Notes under the pieces: model-generated | Seen by the model: the letters and a program-made list of their open reading frames with translations, nothing else | Databases searched by the model: none | What the model was told of the DNA's origin: nothing | Shown here: one piece after another, positions 17,973-26,283 of the stretch | Layout: each line of letters begins with the position of its first letter | Numbering within the stretch: position 1 is the first letter of the stretch | Assembly (NCBI GenBank): GCA_035390885.1 | Contig: DAOOUW010000004.1 | Location: forward strand, 14,401 to 78,400 | DNA: 64,000 nucleotides | Origin: JAOAFT01 sp035390885 | GTDB taxonomy: Bacteria; Bacteroidota; Ignavibacteria; UBA10030 | Direction: 5' to 3' | Made by a program: the position numbers and the translations under genes

Positions 17973-19124
17973 CTATCGGTTCTCAATACTGATAGAAATA
18001 TTCGCACCTTGTTGCTGACTCAATGATGTCAAGAGCGTTTCAAGGTCTTCCGCTGTGATAATTTTACCATCGAGCATCATAACTCCATAAGATTGCCATG
18101 GAACCCAATTCGACGGTTCTGATCGAAGTTGAGTGTATGTTGAGGCCGCCTCCGAAGGTTGACTGCTAAAGAATTTATCCAGAATTCCACCGATTCGATC
18201 GTTGGTAATTCGGAAGAGAATTGGCTTACTTGGGCGTTCAACAACACCGCGATTCGTTGTTACCAGTGCGCTCGCTTGAACGACATAGGCTTTTTCATAT
18301 TCTAATTTTCGTTCGGCATCAGCTGGATAGATAAGCGTTGTTGTTCCTGTTACTTTTCGCACAAGGCATGGATGGGCTGCAGAAACAGCGTCTTGCATCG
18401 AACGATGTCCCTGTCCAACTTCGTACACGCGAACAATAACTTCATTTGCAGTTGTCGTCCATACGAAGGTGGGAGTTAAGGTCGAGAGCACACTCCCTTG
18501 AGTTGGTTCGATAACTTCAACTATGGTTTCCTCGACATTACTTTGACTAATAACGATTGTTTTTTCTGCCGAGCCTAACACATTGCCGCGGGAATTTTTT
18601 GCTCTCATTACCACTTTGTACATGCCAGGTGGTATAGTTACTGTCGTCTGCGCAAGATCTTCAAGACGTTTTCTCAGTTTTGTGTTCTCATAGTAGAAAT
18701 CATCATGAAGCACCTTAATGTCTTGTGTAGCAGACTCATTAGCAAAATCGCGTGCCGATAACGTACGATGCCCTGGCACTTTGAATTTATTCGTTCTTCC
18801 TCGGACTAGTACATCGCTGCTTGGATCGCCTTGCAATTGAACGATTACTTCTGCTTCCACAAACAGATCGCCTGTTCCACCAGCAGGGTCAACTACATCA
18901 ATATCAATTGAAACGCCTGAAATGGTTGGACTTAACTTTTGAGAGCGGACATCAATGAAGTCTGCAAGATAAGCCATTTGATAGTCAGGTGCATTAATGG
19001 TAATGTCTACCTTATTGATAACATTAATAGGCATTACCTCTTGAGCAACCAAGCCATTGAAACACAACAAGAAAATCCCACACAGAAGTGTGTTCAGTCT
19101 TCCAAAACTTTTGGCGTGAACCAT
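17973..19124 (-). CDS. Secreted protein with Ig-like segment, first gene of the FecR/CHASE2 cluster
   Basis: 383 residues with a signal peptide (TLLCGIFLLCFNGLVAQ). The middle contains IEPTQGSVLSTLTPTFVW, the opening of a fibronectin/Ig-like module that recurs in FCB surface proteins, and a strand-rich block to about residue 310. The C-terminal 70 residues have the phrase WQSYGVMMLDGKIIT. I recognise no catalytic motif and no T9SS sorting domain. It heads a minus-strand operon (this gene, fecR-type gene, barrel, cyclase), with AAGGAGG upstream of ATG and its own promoter at 19146-19174. Role unknown; by context an envelope signalling or structural component. Confidence 0.75.
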   Translation of the reverse strand: MVHAKSFGRLNTLLCGIFLLCFNGLVAQEVMPINVINKVDITINAPDYQMAYLADFIDVRSQKLSPTISGVSIDIDVVDPAGGTGDLFVEAEVIVQLQGDPSSDVLVRGRTNKFKVPGHRTLSARDFANESATQDIKVLHDDFYYENTKLRKRLEDLAQTTVTIPPGMYKVVMRAKNSRGNVLGSAEKTIVISQSNVEETIVEVIEPTQGSVLSTLTPTFVWTTTANEVIVRVYEVGQGHRSMQDAVSAAHPCLVRKVTGTTTLIYPADAERKLEYEKAYVVQASALVTTNRGVVERPSKPILFRITNDRIGGILDKFFSSQPSEAASTYTQLRSEPSNWVPWQSYGVMMLDGKIITAEDLETLLTSLSQQQGANISISIENR

Positions 19125-19145
19125 AGGAAACCTCCTTATATAATT

Positions 19146-19174
19146 TATAAATGCATCTTTAAAGTAGTATTCAA
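19146..19174 (-). promoter_or_regulatory. Promoter of the FecR/CHASE2 cluster
   Basis: Minus strand TTGAAT (19174-19169), 17-bp spacer, TTTATA (19151-19146), with TATAA offset by 2. Predicted start near 19139, leader about 15 nt with AAGGAGG. Confidence 0.45.
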
Positions 19175-19216
19175 CATTCTATTTCCCCTTGAGAAAGATC
19201 ACGTATGTGAGATGTA

Positions 19217-20530
19217 TCAAAAATTCACAATATCATTATAGATGACAAATATCATTAACACAAGTAAAAGCGTAATTCCAACTTGTTGAAGAACAATTTT
19301 GACTTTGTCAGGTACAGGACGTCTGAAAATTGCTTCGAATAGTACAAACATCAAATGCCCACCGTCGAGACCGGGAAACGGTAAGATATTCAACAACGCC
19401 AAACTTACACTGAGCAATGCTACAAATCCAAGGAATGATACAGCTCCGCTTTCTGCTGAGCGGTTTGCTAACTGAGCAATTTTGATTGGTCCGCCGACTG
19501 ATTTGGAGAACGATACTTTTCCTACAATAATTTGAGATATATTGACTAAAAAGAGCTTCGTTGTTCCATACACTTCTCGGATACTGATCGGAAGAGCTTC
19601 GATCAAGCCATAGTTTTCGTGAACTTGCGGTCCTGTATATCCCATCTCCAGCATAACGCCAATTCTGCCTTCTTCGGTAGGGGTAACCTTAGCTTCCTTA
19701 ATTTCGTTCTGATGTTTCCACGTGATTGTAATTTCTTTCCCTGCATTCTTTTGGATTATCTCTGATAGCGCACTAAAGTGAACTGGATTCCCGTTAACGG
19801 CAAGGATTGTATCACCTGCCGCCATTCCTGCTTTTGCAGCGGGTTTTCCATTGTCCACAACTCCTATCACTGGCACAAGTCCTACAGGCATAATTCCTAA
19901 TCGTTCATCGACCATATTGGGAATCTCTGCTTGCGGAATTTTTATTACTTGTGGTTCATTTCCTCGAATGAATTGTATTTCGAGAGTCGGAGCAAGATTT
20001 TCAGTAAATAAGAGATTTTCGATATCATCCCATTTGTTTACCGGTTTATTATTAATAGAAATGATTTTATCGTGTACCTGGAAACCAACTTTTTCTGCTA
20101 CACTGTTTGGTTTGATGTATCCAATTTCAGTTACAGGATAAATTACGCGTCCCTGATAAAAAATTATCCCCCAGAAAATTATGATAGCGAGAATCACATT
20201 CATCAGTACTCCTGCAGAGAGTACGATTGCTTGTTGCCAGAGCGGCTTCGCTCTAAATTCCCAAGGTTGAGGCTCTCGATTTAGAAATTCTGTATCGAGA
20301 CTCTCGTCAATCATTCCAGAAATTTTTACATATCCACCAATTGGAACCCACGAAACGCAATAATCTGTTTCACCAATCTTTTTCCCAAAGGCGCGAGGCG
20401 GAAAGCCAATGCTAAATGTCTCGACTCTCATTTTGAAGAGCTTTGCTGTAATAAAATGTCCGAATTCATGAACAAGTACAAGAACTCCAATAGTAATAAT
20501 GAAATAAAAAATCATGCTTACAATTTCCAT
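19217..20530 (-). CDS. rseP: Site-2 intramembrane metalloprotease RseP
   Basis: Zinc protease that cleaves membrane-embedded anti-sigma factors or signal peptides. 437 residues: TM1 holds HEFGH (H21, E22, H25), then PDZ domains (about 125-205 and 215-290; motifs AEKVGFQVHDKI and AAKAGMAAGDTI), TM segments, and the second zinc-ligand motif LDGGH (about 393). The final helix ends in FVIYNDI. It follows dxr by 38 bp on the same strand; the dxr-rseP pairing is common in Bacteroidota. No anti-sigma substrate is encoded nearby. Confidence 0.95.
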   Translation of the reverse strand: MEIVSMIFYFIITIGVLVLVHEFGHFITAKLFKMRVETFSIGFPPRAFGKKIGETDYCVSWVPIGGYVKISGMIDESLDTEFLNREPQPWEFRAKPLWQQAIVLSAGVLMNVILAIIIFWGIIFYQGRVIYPVTEIGYIKPNSVAEKVGFQVHDKIISINNKPVNKWDDIENLLFTENLAPTLEIQFIRGNEPQVIKIPQAEIPNMVDERLGIMPVGLVPVIGVVDNGKPAAKAGMAAGDTILAVNGNPVHFSALSEIIQKNAGKEITITWKHQNEIKEAKVTPTEEGRIGVMLEMGYTGPQVHENYGLIEALPISIREVYGTTKLFLVNISQIIVGKVSFSKSVGGPIKIAQLANRSAESGAVSFLGFVALLSVSLALLNILPFPGLDGGHLMFVLFEAIFRRPVPDKVKIVLQQVGITLLLVLMIFVIYNDIVNF

Positions 20531-20568
20531 AGAATCTTTCTTTCTCTTTTTAACAGTAATAAAAAAAT

Positions 20569-21720
20569 TTACACTAAAGTTCTCACAAATTTACGTGTGG
20601 CAATATCGGCTTCAATGGTATTTTCAATTTCTAGCGTACGGTGGTTGGCTTGGGCTGCCATTGCTTGCTCTATCAATTGAGGGATTGTATCGAATGAAAT
20701 TTTCCTCTCTAAAAAAGCCTGCACTGCAATTTCATTGGCAGCGTTCATCACTGCAGGCGCTGTGCCGCCAATGGAAAGCGCATCATAGGCAAGTTGAAGG
20801 CAGCGGAACTTCGTTCGATCAGGTTCGAAGAACGTCATTGCATGAAGTTTTGGAAAATTGACATGCGGTACATTCAGCGGCATTCTCTCCGGATAGGTAA
20901 GGGCATATTGAATTGGAATTTTCATATCTGGCAAACCTATCTGTGCTTTAATCGAACCATCGATGAATTCAACCATCGAATGGATAATAGATTGTGGATG
21001 AATAACAACATCGATGTTCTCGGTAGGAATTCCAAACAGCCAGTATGCTTCGATTACTTCCAGACCTTTATTCATCAGCGTTGCAGAATCAATCGTTATT
21101 TTATTTCCCATTTTCCAGTTTGGATGCTTCAGCGCTTCTTCAACAGTAATACCATGAAATTTTTCAATTGGCGTGTTGAGAAATGGTCCACCCGAGGCTG
21201 TAAGGATAATTCGCTTAAGCTGTGTTCTATCCTCTCCAACAAGGCATTGAAAAATAGCGCTATGTTCGCTATCGATAGGCAGAATCCGAACATTGTACTC
21301 TTTTGCAAGAGCTGTTACAATTGCGCCAGCAACAACGAGCGTCTCCTTATTGGCAAGCGCTATTTGTTTTCGATGTTGTATTGCTTCGACCGTTGGCTTG
21401 AGTCCTGCAAAACCAACAAGAGCATTGAGCACGATATCAACATCATCCCGACGTACTACTTCAAGAAGTCCCTTGACACCAGATAGTACTTCTACATTGC
21501 TAACCCGTTGACGAAGACGTTGCGCTTGCTGTTCATCTAAGACAACCACGCCACGAGGGTGAAACCTGGAAATTTGATCCTCTAGAAGATCGATGTTTAC
21601 ATTGGTCGTAAGATATGTAACTCGAAATTGTTCTGGCAATGCGCCAAGCACAACCAGACTATTGCGACCAATTGAACCCGTAGAGCCTAAAATTGCAATA
21701 TTTCTTTGTTTACTACTCAT
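20569..21720 (-). CDS. dxr: 1-Deoxy-D-xylulose 5-phosphate reductoisomerase
   Basis: Second enzyme of the MEP isoprenoid pathway: NADPH-dependent conversion of DXP to MEP. 383 residues, typical length. NADPH-binding GSTGSIG (11-17), ANKETLVVAG, metal/substrate segments DSEHSA (about 148-153), NWKMG and KGLEVIEA are present. The isoprenoid genes at 61451-63494 act downstream in the same route. The recognised promoter lies 10-38 bp before ATG, so the mRNA would have only 2-4 leader bases and no Shine-Dalgarno. Confidence 0.97.
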   Translation of the reverse strand: MSSKQRNIAILGSTGSIGRNSLVVLGALPEQFRVTYLTTNVNIDLLEDQISRFHPRGVVVLDEQQAQRLRQRVSNVEVLSGVKGLLEVVRRDDVDIVLNALVGFAGLKPTVEAIQHRKQIALANKETLVVAGAIVTALAKEYNVRILPIDSEHSAIFQCLVGEDRTQLKRIILTASGGPFLNTPIEKFHGITVEEALKHPNWKMGNKITIDSATLMNKGLEVIEAYWLFGIPTENIDVVIHPQSIIHSMVEFIDGSIKAQIGLPDMKIPIQYALTYPERMPLNVPHVNFPKLHAMTFFEPDRTKFRCLQLAYDALSIGGTAPAVMNAANEIAVQAFLERKISFDTIPQLIEQAMAAQANHRTLEIENTIEADIATRKFVRTLV

Positions 21721-21729
21721 TTCATTTCC

Positions 21730-21758
21730 AAAGTACCGAAATTAGGAAGTGTTGTCAA
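21730..21758 (-). promoter_or_regulatory. Strong promoter of dxr-rseP, predicted leaderless
   Basis: Minus strand TTGACA (consensus, 21758-21753), 17-bp spacer, TACTTT (21735-21730), which also reads as TACTTTGG, close to the Bacteroidota TAnnTTTG element. The -10 ends 9 bp before the dxr ATG at 21720. Confidence 0.6.
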
Positions 21759-21946
21759 GCGCACCGAATTGGAAGCAAATCTACAATCGGTCAAGAAAAT
21801 TAAGCATAGAAATATAGTGAAATTTTATACCATTCGTTGGACTATGGCAATAAGCAAATAGCTAATTAGCGAGCTATCGGCATTTGTTTCTGTGCTTTTA
21901 AATTGTATGACAAAGCTTAACAAAATGTATGGTTGAGATCAACTCT

Positions 21947-22939
21947 TTACACTTTGATTCCTTCGTCGAGAACGAGTTGATTCTTTAATCCCTCTTCTCC
22001 TGGAATTGGGGATTCGATGTTATCAAGAATGGCATCCGAAAACAAGGTGAATTCCCGTTCGTAAAGATTTGGCACAAAAATTCTTTCAACGTCAGGAGGC
22101 TCGGGCGCGCCATTCTTTCCGCCGGTTATGACGATTTTAACATCACGGTCGCTCAATGTAAAATCGGTTAGCGCCGCAGTTCCTTCTGTGCCAACAATTT
22201 CGAATATCGAACGACCAAATGAAACTTCAAATGAACACGTAATGCTTCCAATTGTTCCTTTGGAAAACTGAAGCGCTCCAATGAATGTTCCCTCGGTGCG
22301 TTCTTCCGTTGGTGTCGGATGCATATGACTCCGTACAGAAACTACGTCATCTTCGAGTACGTATCGCATCGTATCAAGACAATGGACGCCGATATCAAAC
22401 CAGGGTCCGCCTCCTGCGAGTTTTCTATCATAGAGCCATTTTCGTTTCGAGAACCGCGCATTATAGACATACTCGGTGCGAACGTACTGAATTTCTCCAA
22501 GCGTTTCCGCTTTCACCAACTTCTTAAGCCACTGAATTGCCGGGGAAAAACGCACCATATGGCCAACCATCAATTTCACATTGTTATCCTTGCAAGCATC
22601 GATCATCGCTTGTGCTTCAGCGCTATTCATTGCCATTGGCTTTTCGACAAGGACGTGTTTCCCGGCTCGCGCTGCAAGAATTGTCTGTTCCGCGTGTAAA
22701 GCGTTCGGCGAGGCAATGAACACAGCATCTACATCTGAATGCCGAACAAGTTCCTCAGCGGAAGAGAATACAAGAGGTACGTTGAACTTCTCGGCTTTTG
22801 CCTTTGCTTCAGCTGCAGAACGTTTCTGAAGAGCGACAAGTTGAGAATTCGGCGACTCGAGAATTGCCGTCGCAATAACTCGTTCAGCAAATCCACCAAA
22901 TCCTATAATACCATATCGAACCTTTTTAGTTTGAACCAT
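21947..22939 (-). CDS. Gfo/Idh/MocA-family oxidoreductase
   Basis: NAD(P)-dependent sugar or cyclitol dehydrogenase family. 330 residues: Rossmann fold at the N-terminus (IIGFGGFAERV, about 11-21), the EKPMA motif (about 95-99) that contacts the cofactor and carries the conserved Lys, and the C-terminal alpha/beta domain with GPWFDIGVHCLDTMRYVL, which contains the catalytic D-xxx-H pair. Substrate cannot be told from sequence. AAGGAGTTTCCT precedes ATG; the gene lies 28 bp after the diadenylate cyclase gene, probably the last cistron of that operon, though a functional link to c-di-AMP is not evident. Confidence 0.88.
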   Translation of the reverse strand: MVQTKKVRYGIIGFGGFAERVIATAILESPNSQLVALQKRSAAEAKAKAEKFNVPLVFSSAEELVRHSDVDAVFIASPNALHAEQTILAARAGKHVLVEKPMAMNSAEAQAMIDACKDNNVKLMVGHMVRFSPAIQWLKKLVKAETLGEIQYVRTEYVYNARFSKRKWLYDRKLAGGGPWFDIGVHCLDTMRYVLEDDVVSVRSHMHPTPTEERTEGTFIGALQFSKGTIGSITCSFEVSFGRSIFEIVGTEGTAALTDFTLSDRDVKIVITGGKNGAPEPPDVERIFVPNLYEREFTLFSDAILDNIESPIPGEEGLKNQLVLDEGIKV

Positions 22940-22967
22940 AGGAAACTCCTTAAGAATAGTGCAATGT

Positions 22968-24137
22968 TTATTCCTTCTTATTCAATTGGATAATGATTTG
23001 TTGCGGATGAATATACTCGACGGAAAGCCCTTCTGGAAAAGCGATATTCGATCTTGTAATTGTTCGCCGATAAGTACCTTCTCTTCCATTGAAAATGGTA
23101 ACTGTTATCTTCAGTGATTTTTCATTCAAGACAAGAAATTGACGGCGCGGACCTGAAAATGTTACTTCAACTTCTTGAGGTTCAATACTTTTTACTACAA
23201 GCGTTGATGGAACGTTTTCCAGAACTACTGGAAGGATGTATGTTCGGTAATCAATTTTAGATTCATGGACAAAGAAGAACCAGAGTATAAGGGTGGAAAC
23301 CAATGCTATGATCATCTCGCGGTAATTTTGCCGAAAGAGATTATTCAACGGCTTTACATTCGCTGAAGGAGTTACTTCCTGATAGAACGCTTCCAGTCGT
23401 GAGCGAAGTTCTTCAGCGTCGCGCATAACAGTGATGTCGTTATTTCGCGCAACCGAGATAGTTCCCTTCTCTTCAGATACAACAATGCAGAATGCGTCTG
23501 TTACTTCAGCCATTCCTAAAGCAGCAGCGTGCCGTGTTCCGGCTTTTTGAAGCTTCCGCAAATTTTTTGAAAGTGGGAGATAACAAGAGAACTTCGTAAT
23601 TTTATTTTCTTCAATAATGACAGCGCCGTCATGGCTTGGCGAGCCAGGGATGAAAAGCGTTTCAAGCAGTTGTTGACTTAATTCTCCATCAAGGTCTTCT
23701 CCGCCATTGAGATGGCGAACAACTGGATCTTTCCCTCGAATCACAATGAGCGCTCCAATGTGGTCATTCGCAAGAGAGTGAACTGCATCTACAATGATAT
23801 CCACATTCTTCTGCCAATCGCTTAAAATGCGCCGTCGATATCTCCTCCTTAAAACACTTCTGCTCGCAAGTTGTTCAAGGAATCTTTTAATTTCTTCCTG
23901 AAAAATAATAACAACCGCAATAAGAATAATAGCAAAGAATCCCTGGAACATCGTCGTAGTGAGCATAAGTCCGAGCTGGCGTGCAATCAGGTAAGCCGCT
24001 CCGACCATAAAAAGTCCAAGTGCAACAAATGCCGCATGGGTGCGCTTGAACCATACAAGGATGGAATAGATGATAATCGTCATGACAACGATATCAATGA
24101 GCCCAGTAATTCCTACAGATTCCCATAGTTCATGCAT
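22968..24137 (-). CDS. cdaA: Diadenylate cyclase CdaA fused to a YbbR-like domain
   Basis: Makes c-di-AMP from two ATP at the membrane. 389 residues from ATG 24137, chosen because AAAGGAG lies 8 nt before it; a GTG at 24155 and ATG at 24143 are in frame but poorly spaced. Three N-terminal TM helices (about 10-80), DisA_N catalytic domain (95-255) with DGA (170-172) and TRHA (201-204; the usual motif is RHR, here the last residue is Ala). A fourth TM follows (about 275-290, IIALVSTLILWFFFV), then a YbbR-like beta domain (about 298-389: PVVLENVP, EPQEVEVTFSG, HPQQIIIQL). In Firmicutes the YbbR protein CdaR is a separate neighbouring gene regulating CdaA. Overlaps the DHH gene by 8 nt. Confidence 0.92.
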   Translation of the reverse strand: MHELWESVGITGLIDIVVMTIIIYSILVWFKRTHAAFVALGLFMVGAAYLIARQLGLMLTTTMFQGFFAIILIAVVIIFQEEIKRFLEQLASRSVLRRRYRRRILSDWQKNVDIIVDAVHSLANDHIGALIVIRGKDPVVRHLNGGEDLDGELSQQLLETLFIPGSPSHDGAVIIEENKITKFSCYLPLSKNLRKLQKAGTRHAAALGMAEVTDAFCIVVSEEKGTISVARNNDITVMRDAEELRSRLEAFYQEVTPSANVKPLNNLFRQNYREMIIALVSTLILWFFFVHESKIDYRTYILPVVLENVPSTLVVKSIEPQEVEVTFSGPRRQFLVLNEKSLKITVTIFNGREGTYRRTITRSNIAFPEGLSVEYIHPQQIIIQLNKKE

Positions 24138-25194
24138 AGGCATCTCTCCTTTCACTTGATTTTTCCTTCGACGAGCGAACCAGCGGCTGAAAGTGAGTAT
24201 TCTTTTTCAATTTCAACTTATTTGTCAGACGCTCCACCAGGGTACGTTCTGCTTCTTCCCATGCCTGAGGATTTTTAGGATCAGAAATTTTGATTTTTCC
24301 AGCAGCAACTTGTCCATATCCACCAGCCGACCGTGGATTATCAACAATGCTTCGTAGCGCGGACGCTGCTGAGACATCTGTTAAATTCGTTCGGATGGAA
24401 AAATGGAGATAATCTCCGTATCGTCCCGTACAAAATGCCCATTGAGTTCCTTCACAGGTTAAAAGGAAGTCCGCCATCTGAGCAACGAGATCGGGATTTC
24501 CAACTTCTCCGAGATGGGAAACAACCAGTCGTTGACGAATCTGTGCATTTCTGATTCCGTGCAGCATTTCTCCAAAAAATTGTCGCGGTCGAGAAGGATT
24601 TTGAATACGTGCAAGAAGTTTCATATCCGCAAGCGGAAGCAGTTCAAAGTATGTATCAATTGTTTCACGATTCGTTGTGCGGGAAAAATCGAGTGTGTCG
24701 GAGAGAATTCCATACACGAGAGCAGTGGCAAGTTTTGTCGAAAGGTCAAAACCTTTTGCTAATAATTCGCGAGCCAGCAATGCCGATGTCGAACCAGCTT
24801 CTGTATCGATCATGACAAAACCAGCTTCCGGGGTTTGTGAAGCAATATGTTGGTCAATGATAATTGCAGCATGCCTTTTTTTCGGAAATGAATTATTCTC
24901 AAATCCAGGTTGCGTATCCACAAGTGCAATGTTTGGATAGAATCGAAAATCGGATGAACGAAGTTTCGACGCGGGAATTTTTAGCAGGCGTACCATCTCG
25001 CGATTCTCTGAGCGACCAATATTTCCGCCATAAACAATTTTTGAGCGAAGGCCTGCTTTCTGAACAAGATAGTGTAACGCGTATGCCGACGCCAGTGCAT
25101 CCGGATCTGGATAGTCGTGCGTAAGAATGAGCAGAGGATTCAGTTTTTCTTTATTTTCCTCGATATAGTAAGATAACTCTAATGCTTTTGTCAT
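24130..25194 (-). CDS. DHH/DHHA1 phosphoesterase, probable (c-di-AMP/oligonucleotide) hydrolase
   Basis: 354 residues from ATG 25194; upstream in-frame codons to 25272 have no homology-like start. NrnA/GdpP-type DHH fold: THDYPDPDA (25-33) supplies the first metal ligands, LVD (91-93) the second, DQH (114-116) replaces the eponymous DHH, and SDT (165-167) follows. The DHHA1 domain ends in GGYGQVAAG (291-299), where the family normally has GGH. No PAS, GGDEF or membrane segments, so it is the stand-alone type. Overlap with cdaA makes c-di-AMP or pApA the obvious candidate substrate (inference). The Gln in DQH and Tyr in GGY are departures from the textbook motifs. Confidence 0.88.
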   Translation of the reverse strand: MTKALELSYYIEENKEKLNPLLILTHDYPDPDALASAYALHYLVQKAGLRSKIVYGGNIGRSENREMVRLLKIPASKLRSSDFRFYPNIALVDTQPGFENNSFPKKRHAAIIIDQHIASQTPEAGFVMIDTEAGSTSALLARELLAKGFDLSTKLATALVYGILSDTLDFSRTTNRETIDTYFELLPLADMKLLARIQNPSRPRQFFGEMLHGIRNAQIRQRLVVSHLGEVGNPDLVAQMADFLLTCEGTQWAFCTGRYGDYLHFSIRTNLTDVSAASALRSIVDNPRSAGGYGQVAAGKIKISDPKNPQAWEEAERTLVERLTNKLKLKKNTHFQPLVRSSKEKSSERRDAYA

Positions 25195-25210
25195 AAATTT
25201 ATATTTTCGA

Positions 25211-25254
25211 TGTAGTTCTACTACAAGTATACAATTTTTTGCCATAACATTAAA
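25211..25254 (-). promoter_or_regulatory. Candidate promoter and operator-like repeat of the c-di-AMP operon
   Basis: Minus strand TTTAAT (25254-25249), 17-bp spacer, TATACT (25231-25226), leader about 25-30 nt. A 15-bp inverted repeat TGTAG-N5-CTACA (25211-25225) lies exactly in the predicted start region and could bind a regulator. An alternative box set, TTGTAG with TATAAA, would place the start inside the ATG and is less likely. Confidence 0.35.
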
Positions 25255-25341
25255 CATGGATAGTTGAAACACTGCTATTCTTGTAAATTTTTATTGTCTT
25301 TGTATTCCTTCTTGTTGTAAAATTACACAGGAAACTAATTC

Positions 25342-25370
25342 TTGCCCTAACTTCATTTTTTCCGTACCTT
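25342..25370 (+). promoter_or_regulatory. Promoter of the yicC-gmk-rpoZ-coaBC operon
   Basis: TTGCCC (25342-25347), 17-bp spacer, TACCTT (25365-25370). Predicted start near 25377, leader about 17 nt with AAAGGA. Confidence 0.5.
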
Positions 25371-25393
25371 TTATAGTTCAAAAAGGATATTCT

Positions 25394-26275
25394 ATGATCA
25401 TAAGCATGACCGGATTTGGAAAAGCCGAGAATTCCAGAAATGGAATTACAGCCGCCGTAGAAGTGCGAAGCGTCAACAATCGATATCTGGAAGTTGCGGC
25501 TCGGCTGCCTCGGCAGCACAGCTCGCGCGATCGCGAAGTAAAAGAAATTGTTCGGGCATACATTAATCGTGGAAGTGTGAACGTATCAATAAAAATAGAA
25601 CGAGAGAACGACGGCGCAATTCCAGTAACTCTGAATCATAACGCTGCAAAAGCAGTATATCGGTTACTGAATGAACTTAAAAAGTCAATCGGCTTGCGAG
25701 AAAAAATTACCATCGAGCATCTTCTCCACTTCTCCGAAATATTCGAGCCAGAAGAAGAAGACGACACAGCGCTCGAGGAATGGAATTTAACCGTCGAGAC
25801 ATTGAAGCAAGCGCTCGAAGCAATGAATACAATGCGGAGAGAAGAAGGACAAGAGCTTGAGAAGGATCTAGCGCAACGCATCGCATGGATTGATGAAACG
25901 ATAACACAAATTGAGCAGCTTTCGAAAGATCGAATTCCCGAAGAACGAATTCGTTTACAGGAACGGATCGCGTTGCTCGTAAACGACCCATCCATCATGG
26001 ATCAGCAACGCCTCGAGTTGGAAATTGCGTTACTGACTGATAAACTTGATGTAACCGAAGAGTGTGTTCGATTCCATAGTCATAACAAATTTTTCTTAGA
26101 ATCGCTGCAACACAGCGAGTCCGCTGGACGAAAGCTTAACTTCTTACTTCAGGAGATGAATCGCGAGGCAAACACAATTGGTTCAAAGGTTTGTGACGCT
26201 ACAATTGCGCATCTCGTTGTTGCTATCAAAGAAGAGATAGAGAAAATTCGCGAACAAGTTCAAAACATTGAATAA
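25394..26275 (+). CDS. yicC: YicC-family endoribonuclease
   Basis: 293 residues, full length: N-terminal YicC domain starting SMTGFGKAE (the invariant opening of the family) and the C-terminal DUF1732 domain ending in EMNREANTIGSK, also diagnostic. In E. coli and B. subtilis the family is a metal-dependent endoribonuclease involved in stress and sRNA turnover. First gene of an operon with gmk 8 bp downstream, the classical yicC-gmk-rpoZ-coaBC order. ATG is preceded by AAAAAGGATATTCT. Confidence 0.95.
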   Translation: MIISMTGFGKAENSRNGITAAVEVRSVNNRYLEVAARLPRQHSSRDREVKEIVRAYINRGSVNVSIKIERENDGAIPVTLNHNAAKAVYRLLNELKKSIGLREKITIEHLLHFSEIFEPEEEDDTALEEWNLTVETLKQALEAMNTMRREEGQELEKDLAQRIAWIDETITQIEQLSKDRIPEERIRLQERIALLVNDPSIMDQQRLELEIALLTDKLDVTEECVRFHSHNKFFLESLQHSESAGRKLNFLLQEMNREANTIGSKVCDATIAHLVVAIKEEIEKIREQVQNIE

Positions 26276-26283
26276 CGATTCTT

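Noticed and set aside
21856..21887. Hairpin with nested CAAAT/ATTTG and TAGCT/AGCTA arms as terminator of the oxidoreductase gene
   Set aside because: No T run on the minus strand; only weak pairing.
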